From Burkholderiaceae bacterium (GTDB lineage: Bacteria > Pseudomonadota > Gammaproteobacteria > Burkholderiales > Burkholderiaceae), in the NCBI GenBank assembly GCA_947472645.1, contig CANJBQ010000001.1:62001-126000 (forward strand): a DNA stretch of 64,000 nucleotides. The letters are read 5' to 3'. Of the stretch, positions 1-8,299 are shown piece after piece. Every line of letters starts with the position of its first letter. Positions within the stretch are counted from its first letter, which is position 1. The notes beneath the pieces are model-generated. The model saw only the letters and a program-made list of their open reading frames with translations. It did no database searches and was not told the origin of the DNA. A program made the position numbers and the translations under genes.

Positions 1-2
1 AA

Positions 3-1418
3 ATTGCGTCAGCTTTATCTAATACAGTTGAGATGGAAGTGATAGGGTTTCTTGATGACGACGTAAAATTACATAGTTCCACTTTAGATGGCAAACGTAT
101 TTTTGATCCTGAGAAACTCTTTGGTCTAGTTACTACATTGAATATTTCAAGTGTCTTGTTAGCGATTCCTAACGCTAGTCGGTTTAGAAGAAATCAAATA
201 ATTCAATCGGCACGCAATGCTAAGGTGGCCATTCTAACTTTACCAAGTATGTCAGATTTAGCGAGTGGCAAGGTTAGCACTCAAGATTTGAGAAATCTGG
301 ATATCGATGATCTTTTAGGCAGAGAGTTGGTATTACCAAACTCAGATTTACTATCTAAAAACGCGCATCAAAAAACTGTGTTAGTGACTGGGGCTGGTGG
401 TTCAATTGGTAGTGAATTATGTCGCCAGATTATCGAACAACGCCCTGCTTGCATAATCTTGATAGAACAAAACGAATTTTCACTGTACCAAATACACCAA
501 GATTTGCTTAGTAAGGCTGAAAAATATGGAATGAGTGGCAAGGTTCAAATTATGCCCTTGCTTACTTCAGTAACAAATGAAAACAATATTCGACTCATTA
601 TTCATCAATGGAATCCGTATATTATTTATCATGCTGCAGCCTATAAGCATGTACCATTAGTAGAAGCCAATGCAATTGAAGGGGTAAGGAATAACGTCAT
701 AGGAACGTTGACTATTGCTCAAATTGCCAGGGAGTTCGGAGTTCCTAATTTTGTTTTAATTAGTACGGATAAGGCAGTTCGTCCCACAAATGTAATGGGA
801 GCAACTAAACGTCTATCAGAGATGATTCTTCAAGCATTTGCGGAAATTTCTTCAACCACAAAATTTTCGATGGTTCGCTTTGGTAATGTATTAGCTTCTT
901 CAGGCTCGGTTGTTCCCAAATTTAGCCAGCAAATTAAATCAGGTGGCCCCGTCACAGTTACTGATTTTCGAATGACTAGATACTTTATGACAATCCCAGA
1001 AGCTGCGCAACTTGTTATTCAAGCGGGTGCTTTGTCGGTAGGAGGTGATGTGATTTTATTGGATATGGGCGAACCAGTAAAAATTCTTGATTTAGCAATT
1101 CGTATGATCGAATTATTTGGTTTGGAATTAAAAAATGAAGCAAATCCCAACGGAGATATTGAGATACAAGAGGTGGGTATCCGCCCTGGCGAAAAGCTCT
1201 TTGAAGAGTTGTTAATAGAAGGTGACCCAGAAAAGACTTTGCATCCTCGTATTTTTAAAGCGCATGAAAATTATTTATCATGGGATAAATTAGAGATGAA
1301 GCTTCAACTAATTAAAAATAGCATCGAGAATAATGATCAGCTATGTTTATTTGCAGTATTGCAGGATCTCGTGGAAGGTTATACACCCAATGTAGATGAT
1401 ACCCTGATTGAAGTTTAA
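3..1418 (+). CDS. CapD/WbpM/FlaA1-type nucleotide-sugar 4,6-dehydratase, 5' end outside window
   Basis: This is the C-terminal part of a polysaccharide biosynthesis protein of the CapD/WbpM class, inner-membrane enzymes that dehydrate UDP-sugars at C4/C6. The frame is open to the left edge: about ten residues precede the first visible Met at 33 and lead straight into a VIGFLDDD segment, so the N-terminal membrane part and true start lie outside. Counting from that Met, the Rossmann signature TGAGGSIGS is at 119-127 and the catalytic segment STDKAVRPTNVMGATK at 244-259, with Met in place of the usual catalytic Tyr, as is normal for this subfamily. The exact UDP-sugar cannot be told from sequence alone. 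Confidence 0.85.
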   Translation: MASALSNTVEMEVIGFLDDDVKLHSSTLDGKRIFDPEKLFGLVTTLNISSVLLAIPNASRFRRNQIIQSARNAKVAILTLPSMSDLASGKVSTQDLRNLDIDDLLGRELVLPNSDLLSKNAHQKTVLVTGAGGSIGSELCRQIIEQRPACIILIEQNEFSLYQIHQDLLSKAEKYGMSGKVQIMPLLTSVTNENNIRLIIHQWNPYIIYHAAAYKHVPLVEANAIEGVRNNVIGTLTIAQIAREFGVPNFVLISTDKAVRPTNVMGATKRLSEMILQAFAEISSTTKFSMVRFGNVLASSGSVVPKFSQQIKSGGPVTVTDFRMTRYFMTIPEAAQLVIQAGALSVGGDVILLDMGEPVKILDLAIRMIELFGLELKNEANPNGDIEIQEVGIRPGEKLFEELLIEGDPEKTLHPRIFKAHENYLSWDKLEMKLQLIKNSIENNDQLCLFAVLQDLVEGYTPNVDDTLIEV

Positions 1419-1441
1419 ACATTTTGAGAAGGAGTAACTTG

Positions 1442-1510
1442 ATGAATAATGCCGCTATTAAGCTCCTAAGAAATCAGCTACCTTATTCAATTCATTCGTC
1501 ATCTTTATAA
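1442..1510 (+). pseudogene. 22-codon ORF with strong ribosome binding site; likely 5' stub of a truncated gene
   Basis: An ATG at 1442 follows AAGGAG (1429-1434) at ideal spacing and lies 23 bases after the dehydratase stop, as the next gene of that operon would. The frame starts MNNAAIKLLRNQ and ends at a TAA after 22 codons, four bases before the recT stop on the other strand. I infer that this is the start of an original operon gene cut off when the recombination module arrived. A genuine small protein is the alternative. I cannot tell what the full gene was. Confidence 0.4.
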
Positions 1511-1513
1511 GAT

Positions 1514-2170
1514 TTACTTTGAATTGATTAACGTCCGTTTAAGTCGCTCGGTCTGAGTTAAACCGCCCATAATTTTTGCGTCTTGAGTATCTTCTTCATT
1601 TGTCGCACAAACTTTTTTTTCCTGATCGTTTGAAGTTATATTCTCGGGTGAACTGATTCCTAAAGCTAGTCGGGCACATTGTTGAATGACCCTGTGCCTG
1701 AGCATTCTCTTGGGCATTTTCTTCCAAGCTATGTGATCAGTTTGAACTTCTGTGAAGTATTCAGTCACCACAATCGGTAGAATCCGATCATTTCTATAGA
1801 TTGTGCACTCCATCCAAATAGGCATATTATTATCTTTTGCAGATGATTCTCGCAGACTCATACCTGCATATTGAGGATGTTGATTGATGATTTTTGACCA
1901 ACCATCAAATGTAATATAGGCTTGGCAAGAACCATCTAGATTTTTAATGATCGATAATTCATCAACTAGAGGATCGAGATGATATTTTTTGATCAGATGC
2001 AAAAAGTTGAACAAAGTGTGTGAGCTTGCCCACCCATATTGATCTAACCAATGTTGAAGTGTGTCTTCAGCTATTCCAATACATTGGGCTGAAATTTTGA
2101 GCTCTCGGTCTAAGATAGTTTGGTGCGGAGATTTTGATTCTAAAGTAGTTTGCGAATTTTGGTTGTTCAT
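1514..2170 (-). CDS. recT: RecT/Bet-family single-strand annealing protein
   Basis: The 218-residue protein has the RecT/Red-beta layout. The conserved core runs from about residue 55 to 172 and includes a YITFDGWSKIINQHP stretch, an aromatic-rich middle, and a KKMPKRMLRHRVIQQCARLA helix. These proteins anneal complementary strands during phage recombination and work with a 5'-3' exonuclease, which is encoded just upstream. Its start overlaps the exonuclease stop (ATGA at 2167-2170), which suggests translational coupling. No integrase or structural phage gene is nearby, so this is an isolated recombination module in a polysaccharide locus. The family call is firm; activity is inferred. Confidence 0.85.
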   Translation of the reverse strand: MNNQNSQTTLESKSPHQTILDRELKISAQCIGIAEDTLQHWLDQYGWASSHTLFNFLHLIKKYHLDPLVDELSIIKNLDGSCQAYITFDGWSKIINQHPQYAGMSLRESSAKDNNMPIWMECTIYRNDRILPIVVTEYFTEVQTDHIAWKKMPKRMLRHRVIQQCARLALGISSPENITSNDQEKKVCATNEEDTQDAKIMGGLTQTERLKRTLINSK

Positions 2171-3135
2171 GATATTCCTGTTGACGTAGTCTTAATCACT
2201 AATCGTCGACTGTTGTTGATGGGGATTTGATATTGATGGGCTAGTTCTGGACGTTCTTCAATGAGTCTCTTGCTATCAAGTCGCAATGAAGGTTTAGGCG
2301 CTTTCCAGGTAGCTAAAGTTTGTCCGTTCCAAGTTAAAATTTCTGCATCCTGCATTTGTGCCATGATGTTTTGTTTTATATCGCTGATCTGAGTTTCATA
2401 TTGTTCGATTTGACGATTAAACGCAGTGAGTTGTTTAATTAATTCAGATGTATCTGGTAAAGCTTCAACAGACTTGCTTTGTGTCGATTGACTAAAGAGA
2501 CTTTTGTAATCTGACTCGCAGACTGCTGGCGGAGGCACATCTTTTATCACGTGATTTTCCCAAAAGTTGATTGCTCGCTCGGCAATCATTTGTTCGAGTT
2601 CGAAGTCCCTGGAAATCTCGTAAATTCTAAAGTCTGCATTACCAAAGAGTACGGCTAGATCTGTTCTATCTATCTTGGTAAGCATCATGTACCAGACGCA
2701 TTGCACTAGATAGCTCATGGGTACTTGATCAGTACCCACATCACCCCAGTCAGATAGCGTAAAAGGATTGGCGGTTTTACACTCTAAGATACGAACAGCA
2801 TGTATCTGACCGTCATTTCCAAAAAGTGGTAAATCTTGATCAAGGACAAACCGGTCGATATGTCCATGCATGTAGGCATATTGAGGGTGAATGATGGCAT
2901 CCTCAGGAATGGCTAACTTACAACCAGTTGACAGTGCATATTCGCGCGCAACAAAGTCCTCGGCAAATTGACCAAAGCGCACGGGTAAAGAGTTTTTTTC
3001 AATGACGTTCTTTCCGGTTTTTTCTAACCAAACATCGACGGCGCTGCGGTATTTTGATAAACCCAGGATGGCGCCAATATCCGACCCACCTAGATATTTT
3101 GACCGTTCACGTGTAAAATCTTGATTATTAAGCAT
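2167..3135 (-). CDS. YqaJ-family phage-type exonuclease (lambda Exo-like)
   Basis: This 322-residue protein belongs to the YqaJ viral recombinase family, PD-(D/E)XK nucleases that resect DNA 5'-3' to load the annealing protein. Visible landmarks are GGSDIGAILGLSKY (16-29), Glu59 in the GQFAEDFV helix, Asp94 in GHIDRFV, and the LECK catalytic motif with Glu118 and Lys120. The region after about residue 215 is a coiled-coil-like tail. It is the first gene of a two-gene operon with recT. The 70-base gap to the divergent HTH gene at 3205 is very AT-rich and probably holds promoters for both directions. Confidence 0.87.
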   Translation of the reverse strand: MLNNQDFTRERSKYLGGSDIGAILGLSKYRSAVDVWLEKTGKNVIEKNSLPVRFGQFAEDFVAREYALSTGCKLAIPEDAIIHPQYAYMHGHIDRFVLDQDLPLFGNDGQIHAVRILECKTANPFTLSDWGDVGTDQVPMSYLVQCVWYMMLTKIDRTDLAVLFGNADFRIYEISRDFELEQMIAERAINFWENHVIKDVPPPAVCESDYKSLFSQSTQSKSVEALPDTSELIKQLTAFNRQIEQYETQISDIKQNIMAQMQDAEILTWNGQTLATWKAPKPSLRLDSKRLIEERPELAHQYQIPINNSRRLVIKTTSTGIS

Positions 3136-3167
3136 TTTTAACCCTTTATTAATAAATAATGCTATTA

Positions 3168-3188
3168 AATTAGCAATTATTACTAATT
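3168..3188. promoter_or_regulatory. Inverted repeat between divergent exonuclease and HTH genes
   Basis: Six-base arms AATTAG (3168-3173) and CTAATT (3183-3188) face each other across nine bases, 17 bases upstream of the HTH gene. Position and symmetry fit an operator for the adjacent regulator. The sequence is AT-rich, so chance is a real alternative. Confidence 0.3.
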
Positions 3189-3204
3189 ATATAATATAAA
3201 TTAC

Positions 3205-3438
3205 TTGATTACAAGCGATCAAATTCGTGCTGCACGCGCCATGCTGCGATGGAGTGGGAAAGATTTGGCTGAAAAAACAGGCTTAGGTTTCTCAACTCTG
3301 ATGCGTTTAGAGTCCTTGGATGGAGTGCCAGCAACGCACGCAAAGACTTTAGAGGTCATAGAAAAAACATTTGAGAATGCTGGCATCGAATTTATAGGCA
3401 CACCGGATGATGGCCCTGGTGTGCGACTGAGAAAATAG
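3205..3438 (+). CDS. Small XRE-type HTH transcriptional regulator
   Basis: A 77-residue protein made of one Cro/CI-type helix-turn-helix (about residues 5-58) and a short tail containing AGIEFI and GPGVRLRK, a pattern shared by a common family of short bacterial HTH proteins. The start is TTG at 3205, because residues from that point onward match the family N-terminus and no in-frame ATG lies at the right place. It is divergent from the exonuclease/recT operon and directly upstream of two uncharacterised genes, so it probably controls this accessory module. The target is unknown. Confidence 0.75.
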   Translation: MITSDQIRAARAMLRWSGKDLAEKTGLGFSTLMRLESLDGVPATHAKTLEVIEKTFENAGIEFIGTPDDGPGVRLRK

Positions 3439-3465
3439 CGTTAAAGATAAATGAGGACATTGGTG

Positions 3466-3909
3466 ATGAAAACTTGGACCGAACAAATATCTCAGCAAGT
3501 TGCAAAAGAAGTTGCCGCAGCTAAATTCCCCCAAAAATCAAAAGAGATTACAGACATTTTGATTGGCGCTATACGTCAAATAGACAATTATCAACAAAAT
3601 CCTTATCATTTACACAAAGGAACTAGACCTACTCGTAATGGTTTTGGCGCCGATTTGCCCAAGGGGCAAAGAGATGAGGCGATGTTAAGAAATTTATTAA
3701 TTTCTGCTGTGTATCGTTCGTGGGAAATAGGGCGTAGCGTTATACCGGTCATCAATAACAAAGGTTACCCAGCAACACCCTTTGTTATTTTTGCAGAAAG
3801 AATATTTGCTATCGTAGGAATTGGTAAAATAGAAGATCATCTCGAAGAATTTCAATCATTTCGCGCGCAAAGTTTTACGAACTTTCAGGTGACGCAACAA
3901 GATGTTTAA
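3466..3909 (+). CDS. Uncharacterised protein downstream of HTH gene
   Basis: I do not recognise this family. The 147-residue protein is soluble with no signal peptide. It has a helical N-terminus rich in Lys, Gln and Ala, a central stretch reading GTRPTRNGFGADLPKGQRDE, and a more hydrophobic second half. I start it at ATG 3466 because GAGGA at 3453-3457 sits at good spacing; an in-frame ATG at 3451 would add five residues. It lies 27 bases after the HTH gene on the same strand and probably belongs to the same accessory unit as the recombination genes. Confidence 0.6.
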   Translation: MKTWTEQISQQVAKEVAAAKFPQKSKEITDILIGAIRQIDNYQQNPYHLHKGTRPTRNGFGADLPKGQRDEAMLRNLLISAVYRSWEIGRSVIPVINNKGYPATPFVIFAERIFAIVGIGKIEDHLEEFQSFRAQSFTNFQVTQQDV

Positions 3910-3979
3910 TGCCGGGGGGTACGGCACACATCAATAGTAGAAAAATGAAGATCCTATCAACGAAATAAGGATGTTCATC

Positions 3980-4879
3980 ATGACTGAAGTAAAAAAGGGT
4001 CTTTCAACCGGACCTAAAACCCAGGTTGGCAAAAAGCGCTCATCTCAAAATGCTCGAAAGGCCTCCGCCTTTACGAAGGGATATTTAGATTGGGAAGACA
4101 AAGAAGCGAAGCAAAATGAGTTTGAAGCCATGACCGAGCAGTGGCAGGCCAGCGACCCAAGTCGGCAAATCATTTTACGTTCGATTGAGTATGCTGCATT
4201 AGGCCAAGAACGCCTCATGTATTCGGAGCGTAAAAGGATAGAGGGCTTAATGGCCTCGGTGGATATTGCAAAAGCTTTTTGTCAGCGAGCGGGTGGATTT
4301 GAGGTACTAGACGCCATCTACATCCCTGCTTGGTATTTCACTGAAGACGACCATGGCATCAAAGATTTTTCTATATTGATCAAGAAAGTGCTTGATCAGG
4401 CGCAGGAATTAAAGAATCAATATAGTGATCAAATGATGGCCCAAGTCAAGACGCGCTATCTCGATTTATATCAGTATGTAATGGAAACCCGCCCTAACAC
4501 TGAGGCATTTGGTGTGGCTCTGGGGCGAAGGTATGGCCAATCAACCCCGACACTGAATTTGCAAGCAGTGATGACAGAAATTGAGAAGAGTTATGCCTAC
4601 TGTTTGAAATGGGCGAGGGATCCGGTCCGATATGAAGCCATTATTGCTGGGCTTAGAGCAGAGCAATTGCAAGCGGGTATGGACTTAGAAAAGTCTTCGC
4701 GCTATGCGACGAATTTTCAAAACCGTATTCTTAAGGGATTTACAGCTTTAAGTCATTTAGCTCAATACGAGCAACAACAGTTAACGTATGAGGTTCAAAC
4801 AGTAGCTGTGGAGCATAAGCTAGATAAGGAGCACAGTGAGCATGAAAGTGCCGCCAAAGTGGTGGATGATCCATCATAA
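3980..4879 (+). CDS. Uncharacterised protein with N-terminal GPKT/GKKRSSQNA motif
   Basis: A 299-residue, mostly helical, charged protein. Its N-terminus carries a GPKTQVGKKRSSQNARKAS stretch that resembles the GPRT-x-GKxRSSxNAxxHG motif found at the start of many unexplained bacterial proteins often located near mobile DNA. The rest has no motif I can assign; the C-terminal 20 residues are acidic and His-rich. ATG 3980 is preferred over 3971 because AAGGA (3967-3971) is then correctly spaced. It ends 10 bases before a terminator-like hairpin. The link to the recombination module is inferred from position. Confidence 0.6.
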   Translation: MTEVKKGLSTGPKTQVGKKRSSQNARKASAFTKGYLDWEDKEAKQNEFEAMTEQWQASDPSRQIILRSIEYAALGQERLMYSERKRIEGLMASVDIAKAFCQRAGGFEVLDAIYIPAWYFTEDDHGIKDFSILIKKVLDQAQELKNQYSDQMMAQVKTRYLDLYQYVMETRPNTEAFGVALGRRYGQSTPTLNLQAVMTEIEKSYAYCLKWARDPVRYEAIIAGLRAEQLQAGMDLEKSSRYATNFQNRILKGFTALSHLAQYEQQQLTYEVQTVAVEHKLDKEHSEHESAAKVVDDPS

Positions 4880-4889
4880 GCAGTGTAAT

Positions 4890-4924
4890 TTGGCGTGGGA
4901 TGTGAATTTCACGCCAAGATTTTT
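4890..4924 (+). terminator. Rho-independent terminator candidate after accessory module
   Basis: Eight-base perfect arms TTGGCGTG (4890-4897) and CACGCCAA (4910-4917), a 12-base loop and then GATTTTTG. It lies just after the stop of the preceding gene and before the sugar-nucleotide operon, separating the two transcription units. The U-tract is only five long. Confidence 0.6.
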
Positions 4925-5035
4925 GCAAAACGAACTATCGTAACCTATTGATTTTATATGAGTACACTGACTCAACACCGATCTGGGATGGAGTAAGATG
5001 GCAGGATAGTAATATGGACTCAAGAACTGACGCTT

Positions 5036-6004
5036 ATGGCAAATAAACAAACTGCGCTGATTGTTGGCATTACTGGCCAAGATGGGTCTTATCTTGCCAA
5101 ATTCCTGCTCGGCAAAGGCTATCAGGTTTTCGGTACGACGCGGGATGTTTTTTCCTCATCGCAAACAAATTTGCAGCAACTCGGTATTTTAGATCAAGTC
5201 ACATTGGCATCGATGGCGGTGGAAGACTTTAGAAGCGTTCTATCGGTGCTTCAAAAATTTCAGCCAACAGAGATTTATAACTTATCCGGACAAACCTCCG
5301 TTGGACTATCCTTTGAGCGTCCTGTTGAGGCAATTGAAAGTATTGCCATCGGTACGCTCAATTTATTAGAGGCCATTCGATTTCTGAAGTTAGCAACGCG
5401 TTTTTATAACGCGGGTTCGAGTGAGTGTTTTGGAGATACGAAGGGTGATAAGGCCAATGAGCTGACCCCCTTTTTACCCAAGAGTCCTTACGCGGTTGCG
5501 AAAGTCACGGCGGCTGGACTTGTCAACAACTATCAAGAATCGTATGATATTTTTGCCTGCACGGGTATTTTGTTTAATCATGAATCACCTTTGAGATCTG
5601 AGCGATTTGTGACTCAAAAAATTATTCAAACTGCAGCCAGAATAAAAAAAAATCCAGAGATTAAATTGCACTTAGGTAATGTTGATATTTGTCGTGATTG
5701 GGGATGGGCTCCTGATTACGTAGAGGCCATGTGGAAGATGCTGCAGTTAGACCATCCCCAAAATTTTGTGATCGCCACAGGTAGGACGGCGTCCTTAACC
5801 TACTTTATTGAACAAGCGTTCTCGTTTTTTGAGTTGGCTTGGAATGATCATGTCATGATTGAAGGAGCCTTGAAGCGTCCATCCGATGTTCAATATGGCG
5901 CTGCTGATCCGTCAAAAGCAAGCCAAATCTTAGGTTGGAAAGCTACTCATGATGTAGATGATGTGATTCAACTGATGTGTGAAGCGGCGCAATCCACACT
6001 TTAG
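5036..6004 (+). CDS. GDP-mannose 4,6-dehydratase-like protein (Gmd paralogue)
   Basis: A 322-residue extended short-chain dehydrogenase/reductase close to Gmd. It has the NAD(P)-binding [15 protein letters not shown] motif at the N-terminus, a Gmd-like YNLSGQTSV segment, the catalytic GSSECFG and YAVAK elements, and NHESP as in Gmd NHES(P/A)R. It is about 50 residues shorter than the gmd gene that follows and differs in the C-terminal substrate-binding half. It could be a second GDP-mannose dehydratase or act on a related nucleotide sugar. A run of nine A residues lies at 5644-5652. No clear ribosome binding site precedes the ATG. Confidence 0.75.
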   Translation: MANKQTALIVGITGQDGSYLAKFLLGKGYQVFGTTRDVFSSSQTNLQQLGILDQVTLASMAVEDFRSVLSVLQKFQPTEIYNLSGQTSVGLSFERPVEAIESIAIGTLNLLEAIRFLKLATRFYNAGSSECFGDTKGDKANELTPFLPKSPYAVAKVTAAGLVNNYQESYDIFACTGILFNHESPLRSERFVTQKIIQTAARIKKNPEIKLHLGNVDICRDWGWAPDYVEAMWKMLQLDHPQNFVIATGRTASLTYFIEQAFSFFELAWNDHVMIEGALKRPSDVQYGAADPSKASQILGWKATHDVDDVIQLMCEAAQSTL

Positions 6005-6098
6005 CCATAGCTTGCTAGTTAAGCATGATCAACTTATCCCTCACAAGCTTGCACAGAGAAAAAATCGAACCGCATCGACAAACGTTTAAAATAGATTT

Positions 6099-7229
6099 AT
6101 GAATACACCGCAAAAAGTAGCTCTTATTACTGGCATTACTGGTCAAGATGGATCCTATTTAGCAGAGCTATTGCTCGAAAAAGGTTATATCGTGCATGGT
6201 ATTAAACGCCGGTCCTCGCTCTTTAATACAGAACGCGTCGATCATATTTATCAAGATCCCCATATTGAGTCACAAAATTTTATTTTACATTATGGAGATC
6301 TCACTGATTCGAGCAATCTCACGCGCATCATTCAACAAACCCAGCCCGATGAGATATACAATTTGGGTGCGCAAAGTCACGTAGCAGTTTCTTTTGAGTC
6401 TCCCGAATATACTGCTGATGTCGACGGTATGGGCGCACTTCGTTTGTTAGAAGCAATTCGTATTTTAGGGCTTGAGAAAAAAACCCGTTTTTATCAAGCA
6501 TCAACGTCAGAGCTATATGGTCTCGTTCAAGAGATACCTCAAAAGGAAACTACCCCGTTTTATCCCAGATCGCCGTATGCCGTGGCAAAACTATACGCAT
6601 ATTGGATCACGATTAATTATCGCGAGGCGTACGGCATGTATGCCTGTAATGGTATTCTTTTTAATCATGAGAGTGCGCGGCGTGGTGAAACTTTCGTCAC
6701 GAGAAAAGTCACTCGCGGACTTGCCAATATCTCCCAAGGCCTAGAAAAGTGTTTATACATGGGTAATATTGATGCTCTGAGAGATTGGGGTCATGCGAAA
6801 GATTATGTCCGCATGCAATGGATGATGTTACAACAAGATCAGCCCGAAGATTTTGTCATTGCGACGGGAGTACAGTACTCTGTTCGAGAGTTTATTGTGA
6901 AGTCATGCAAACAGCTTGGAGTGACACTGCGCTTTGAAGGTAAGGCAGAACAAGAAATCGGGATTATACAAAGTATTGAGGGTGATCAAGCACCCGCGCT
7001 TCGGGTAGGGGATGTGATTGTGAAGATTGATCCACGTTACTATCGTCCAACCGAAGTGGAGACTTTGTTGGGTGATCCAACTAAAGCAAAAGCTAAGTTA
7101 GGATGGACTCCAGAGATTACGCTTGATCAGATGATTACAGAAATGATTGGTCACGACCTCAATCAAGCTAAACAGTATGCCTTGTTACATAAGCATGGTT
7201 TTTTGGTTTCTGTGGGTAAAGAAAATTAA
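6099..7229 (+). CDS. gmd: GDP-mannose 4,6-dehydratase
   Basis: A 376-residue enzyme of usual length that converts GDP-D-mannose to GDP-4-keto-6-deoxy-D-mannose in the cytoplasm, the first step to GDP-L-fucose. It shows [15 protein letters not shown] for nucleotide binding, the RRSS..NTERVDH segment, STSELYG and [10 protein letters not shown] for catalysis, [15 protein letters not shown] for GDP-mannose binding, and the [16 protein letters not shown]-terminal motif. The next gene, fcl, completes the pathway 34 bases downstream. A GT10 fucosyltransferase candidate about 11 kb away gives the product a use. Confidence 0.95.
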   Translation: MNTPQKVALITGITGQDGSYLAELLLEKGYIVHGIKRRSSLFNTERVDHIYQDPHIESQNFILHYGDLTDSSNLTRIIQQTQPDEIYNLGAQSHVAVSFESPEYTADVDGMGALRLLEAIRILGLEKKTRFYQASTSELYGLVQEIPQKETTPFYPRSPYAVAKLYAYWITINYREAYGMYACNGILFNHESARRGETFVTRKVTRGLANISQGLEKCLYMGNIDALRDWGHAKDYVRMQWMMLQQDQPEDFVIATGVQYSVREFIVKSCKQLGVTLRFEGKAEQEIGIIQSIEGDQAPALRVGDVIVKIDPRYYRPTEVETLLGDPTKAKAKLGWTPEITLDQMITEMIGHDLNQAKQYALLHKHGFLVSVGKEN

Positions 7230-7263
7230 TAATGTGAAGCTTCATGAATAAAGCGAATGGATA

Positions 7264-8244
7264 ATGAATACTTCGGCACATTCTAAAATTTATGTGGCTG
7301 GCCACAATGGAATGGTGGGCTCAGCGATTGTGCGTCAATTGCGAAAAATCTGGCACGTGAATATTGTGACAAGAACGCATGCCGAATTAGACTTGTGTGA
7401 TCAACAGGCTGTGCGTCATTTCTTTAGTACAGAAATGCCAGACCAGGTCTATTTAGCCGCAGCTAAGGTGGGGGGGATTTTTGCTAATAATACGTATCCC
7501 GCAGAATTCATTTACCAAAATTTGATGGTGCAATCGAATGTGATTCATCATGCCTTTTTGTCTGGTGTTCAAAAATTATTATTTTTAGGTTCCAGTTGTA
7601 TTTATCCTCAGCTTACACCACAACCTATGGCAGAGAATGCTCTATTAACAGGACAACTTGAACCGACGAATGAGCCTTATGCAATTGCTAAAATTGCAGG
7701 TATTAAGTTGTGTGAAAGTTATAACCGTCAGTATGGGGCTTCGCATGGGATTGATTATCGCAGTGTGATGCCGACGAACTTGTATGGCCCAGGAGATAAT
7801 TATCATCCGCAAAATAGTCATGTAATCCCTGCCTTAATTCGACGTTTTCATGAAGCTAAGCTGCAAAAGCTTCCTGAGGTGAGTATTTGGGGTACAGGAA
7901 CACCGCGACGAGAGTTTTTATTTGTGGACGATATGGCAGAAGCTTCCATCTTTGTGATGAATCTTGACAAGCGCGTCTATGAACAGCATACCCAGCCCAT
8001 GCAGAGTCACATTAATGTTGGTTATGGTGGTGATATACCAATTGCAGAATTAGCGCAAGTGGTAAGTGATGTAGTAGGTTATCAAGGAGAGATTGTCTAT
8101 GATCCATCAAAGCCTGACGGAGCTCCGCGTAAGTGGATGGATTCTAGTCGCGTGAATCATTTGGGATGGCATGCTAAAACAGATCTACGATCTGGCCTTT
8201 CAATGGCCTATCAAGATTTCTTGGTAAATGACAGGTTGTCATGA
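7264..8244 (+). CDS. fcl: GDP-L-fucose synthase
   Basis: A 326-residue epimerase/reductase (WcaG/Fcl) that turns GDP-4-keto-6-deoxymannose into GDP-L-fucose. Landmarks are [12 protein letters not shown] at the N-terminus, [15 protein letters not shown], the FLGSSCIYP catalytic Ser segment, [20 protein letters not shown] with the Tyr-Lys pair, and [15 protein letters not shown]. It follows gmd on the same strand. The codons for Val-Gly-Gly contain a seven-G run at 7470-7476, rare in this AT-rich sequence and a possible slippage site. Confidence 0.95.
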   Translation: MNTSAHSKIYVAGHNGMVGSAIVRQLRKIWHVNIVTRTHAELDLCDQQAVRHFFSTEMPDQVYLAAAKVGGIFANNTYPAEFIYQNLMVQSNVIHHAFLSGVQKLLFLGSSCIYPQLTPQPMAENALLTGQLEPTNEPYAIAKIAGIKLCESYNRQYGASHGIDYRSVMPTNLYGPGDNYHPQNSHVIPALIRRFHEAKLQKLPEVSIWGTGTPRREFLFVDDMAEASIFVMNLDKRVYEQHTQPMQSHINVGYGGDIPIAELAQVVSDVVGYQGEIVYDPSKPDGAPRKWMDSSRVNHLGWHAKTDLRSGLSMAYQDFLVNDRLS

Positions 8245-8299
8245 TATTGAAGGGCTACACAATTCGGCATCCTAAAAAACTTGAAAGCAAATTAAGCTA

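Noticed and set aside
3910..3926. TGCCG/CGGCA hairpin with a G run after the 147-residue gene as a terminator
   Set aside because: Five-base stem with no T-run, and the next gene follows on the same strand.
1431..4996. GGAGTAA at both ends of the recombination module (1431-1437 and 4990-4996) as attachment-site repeats
   Set aside because: Seven bases is too short, one copy is part of a ribosome binding site, and no integrase is present.
5644..5652. Nine-A run in the Gmd paralogue as a phase-variation tract
   Set aside because: A runs are common in this AT-rich sequence and this one encodes ordinary Lys-Lys-Asn codons.
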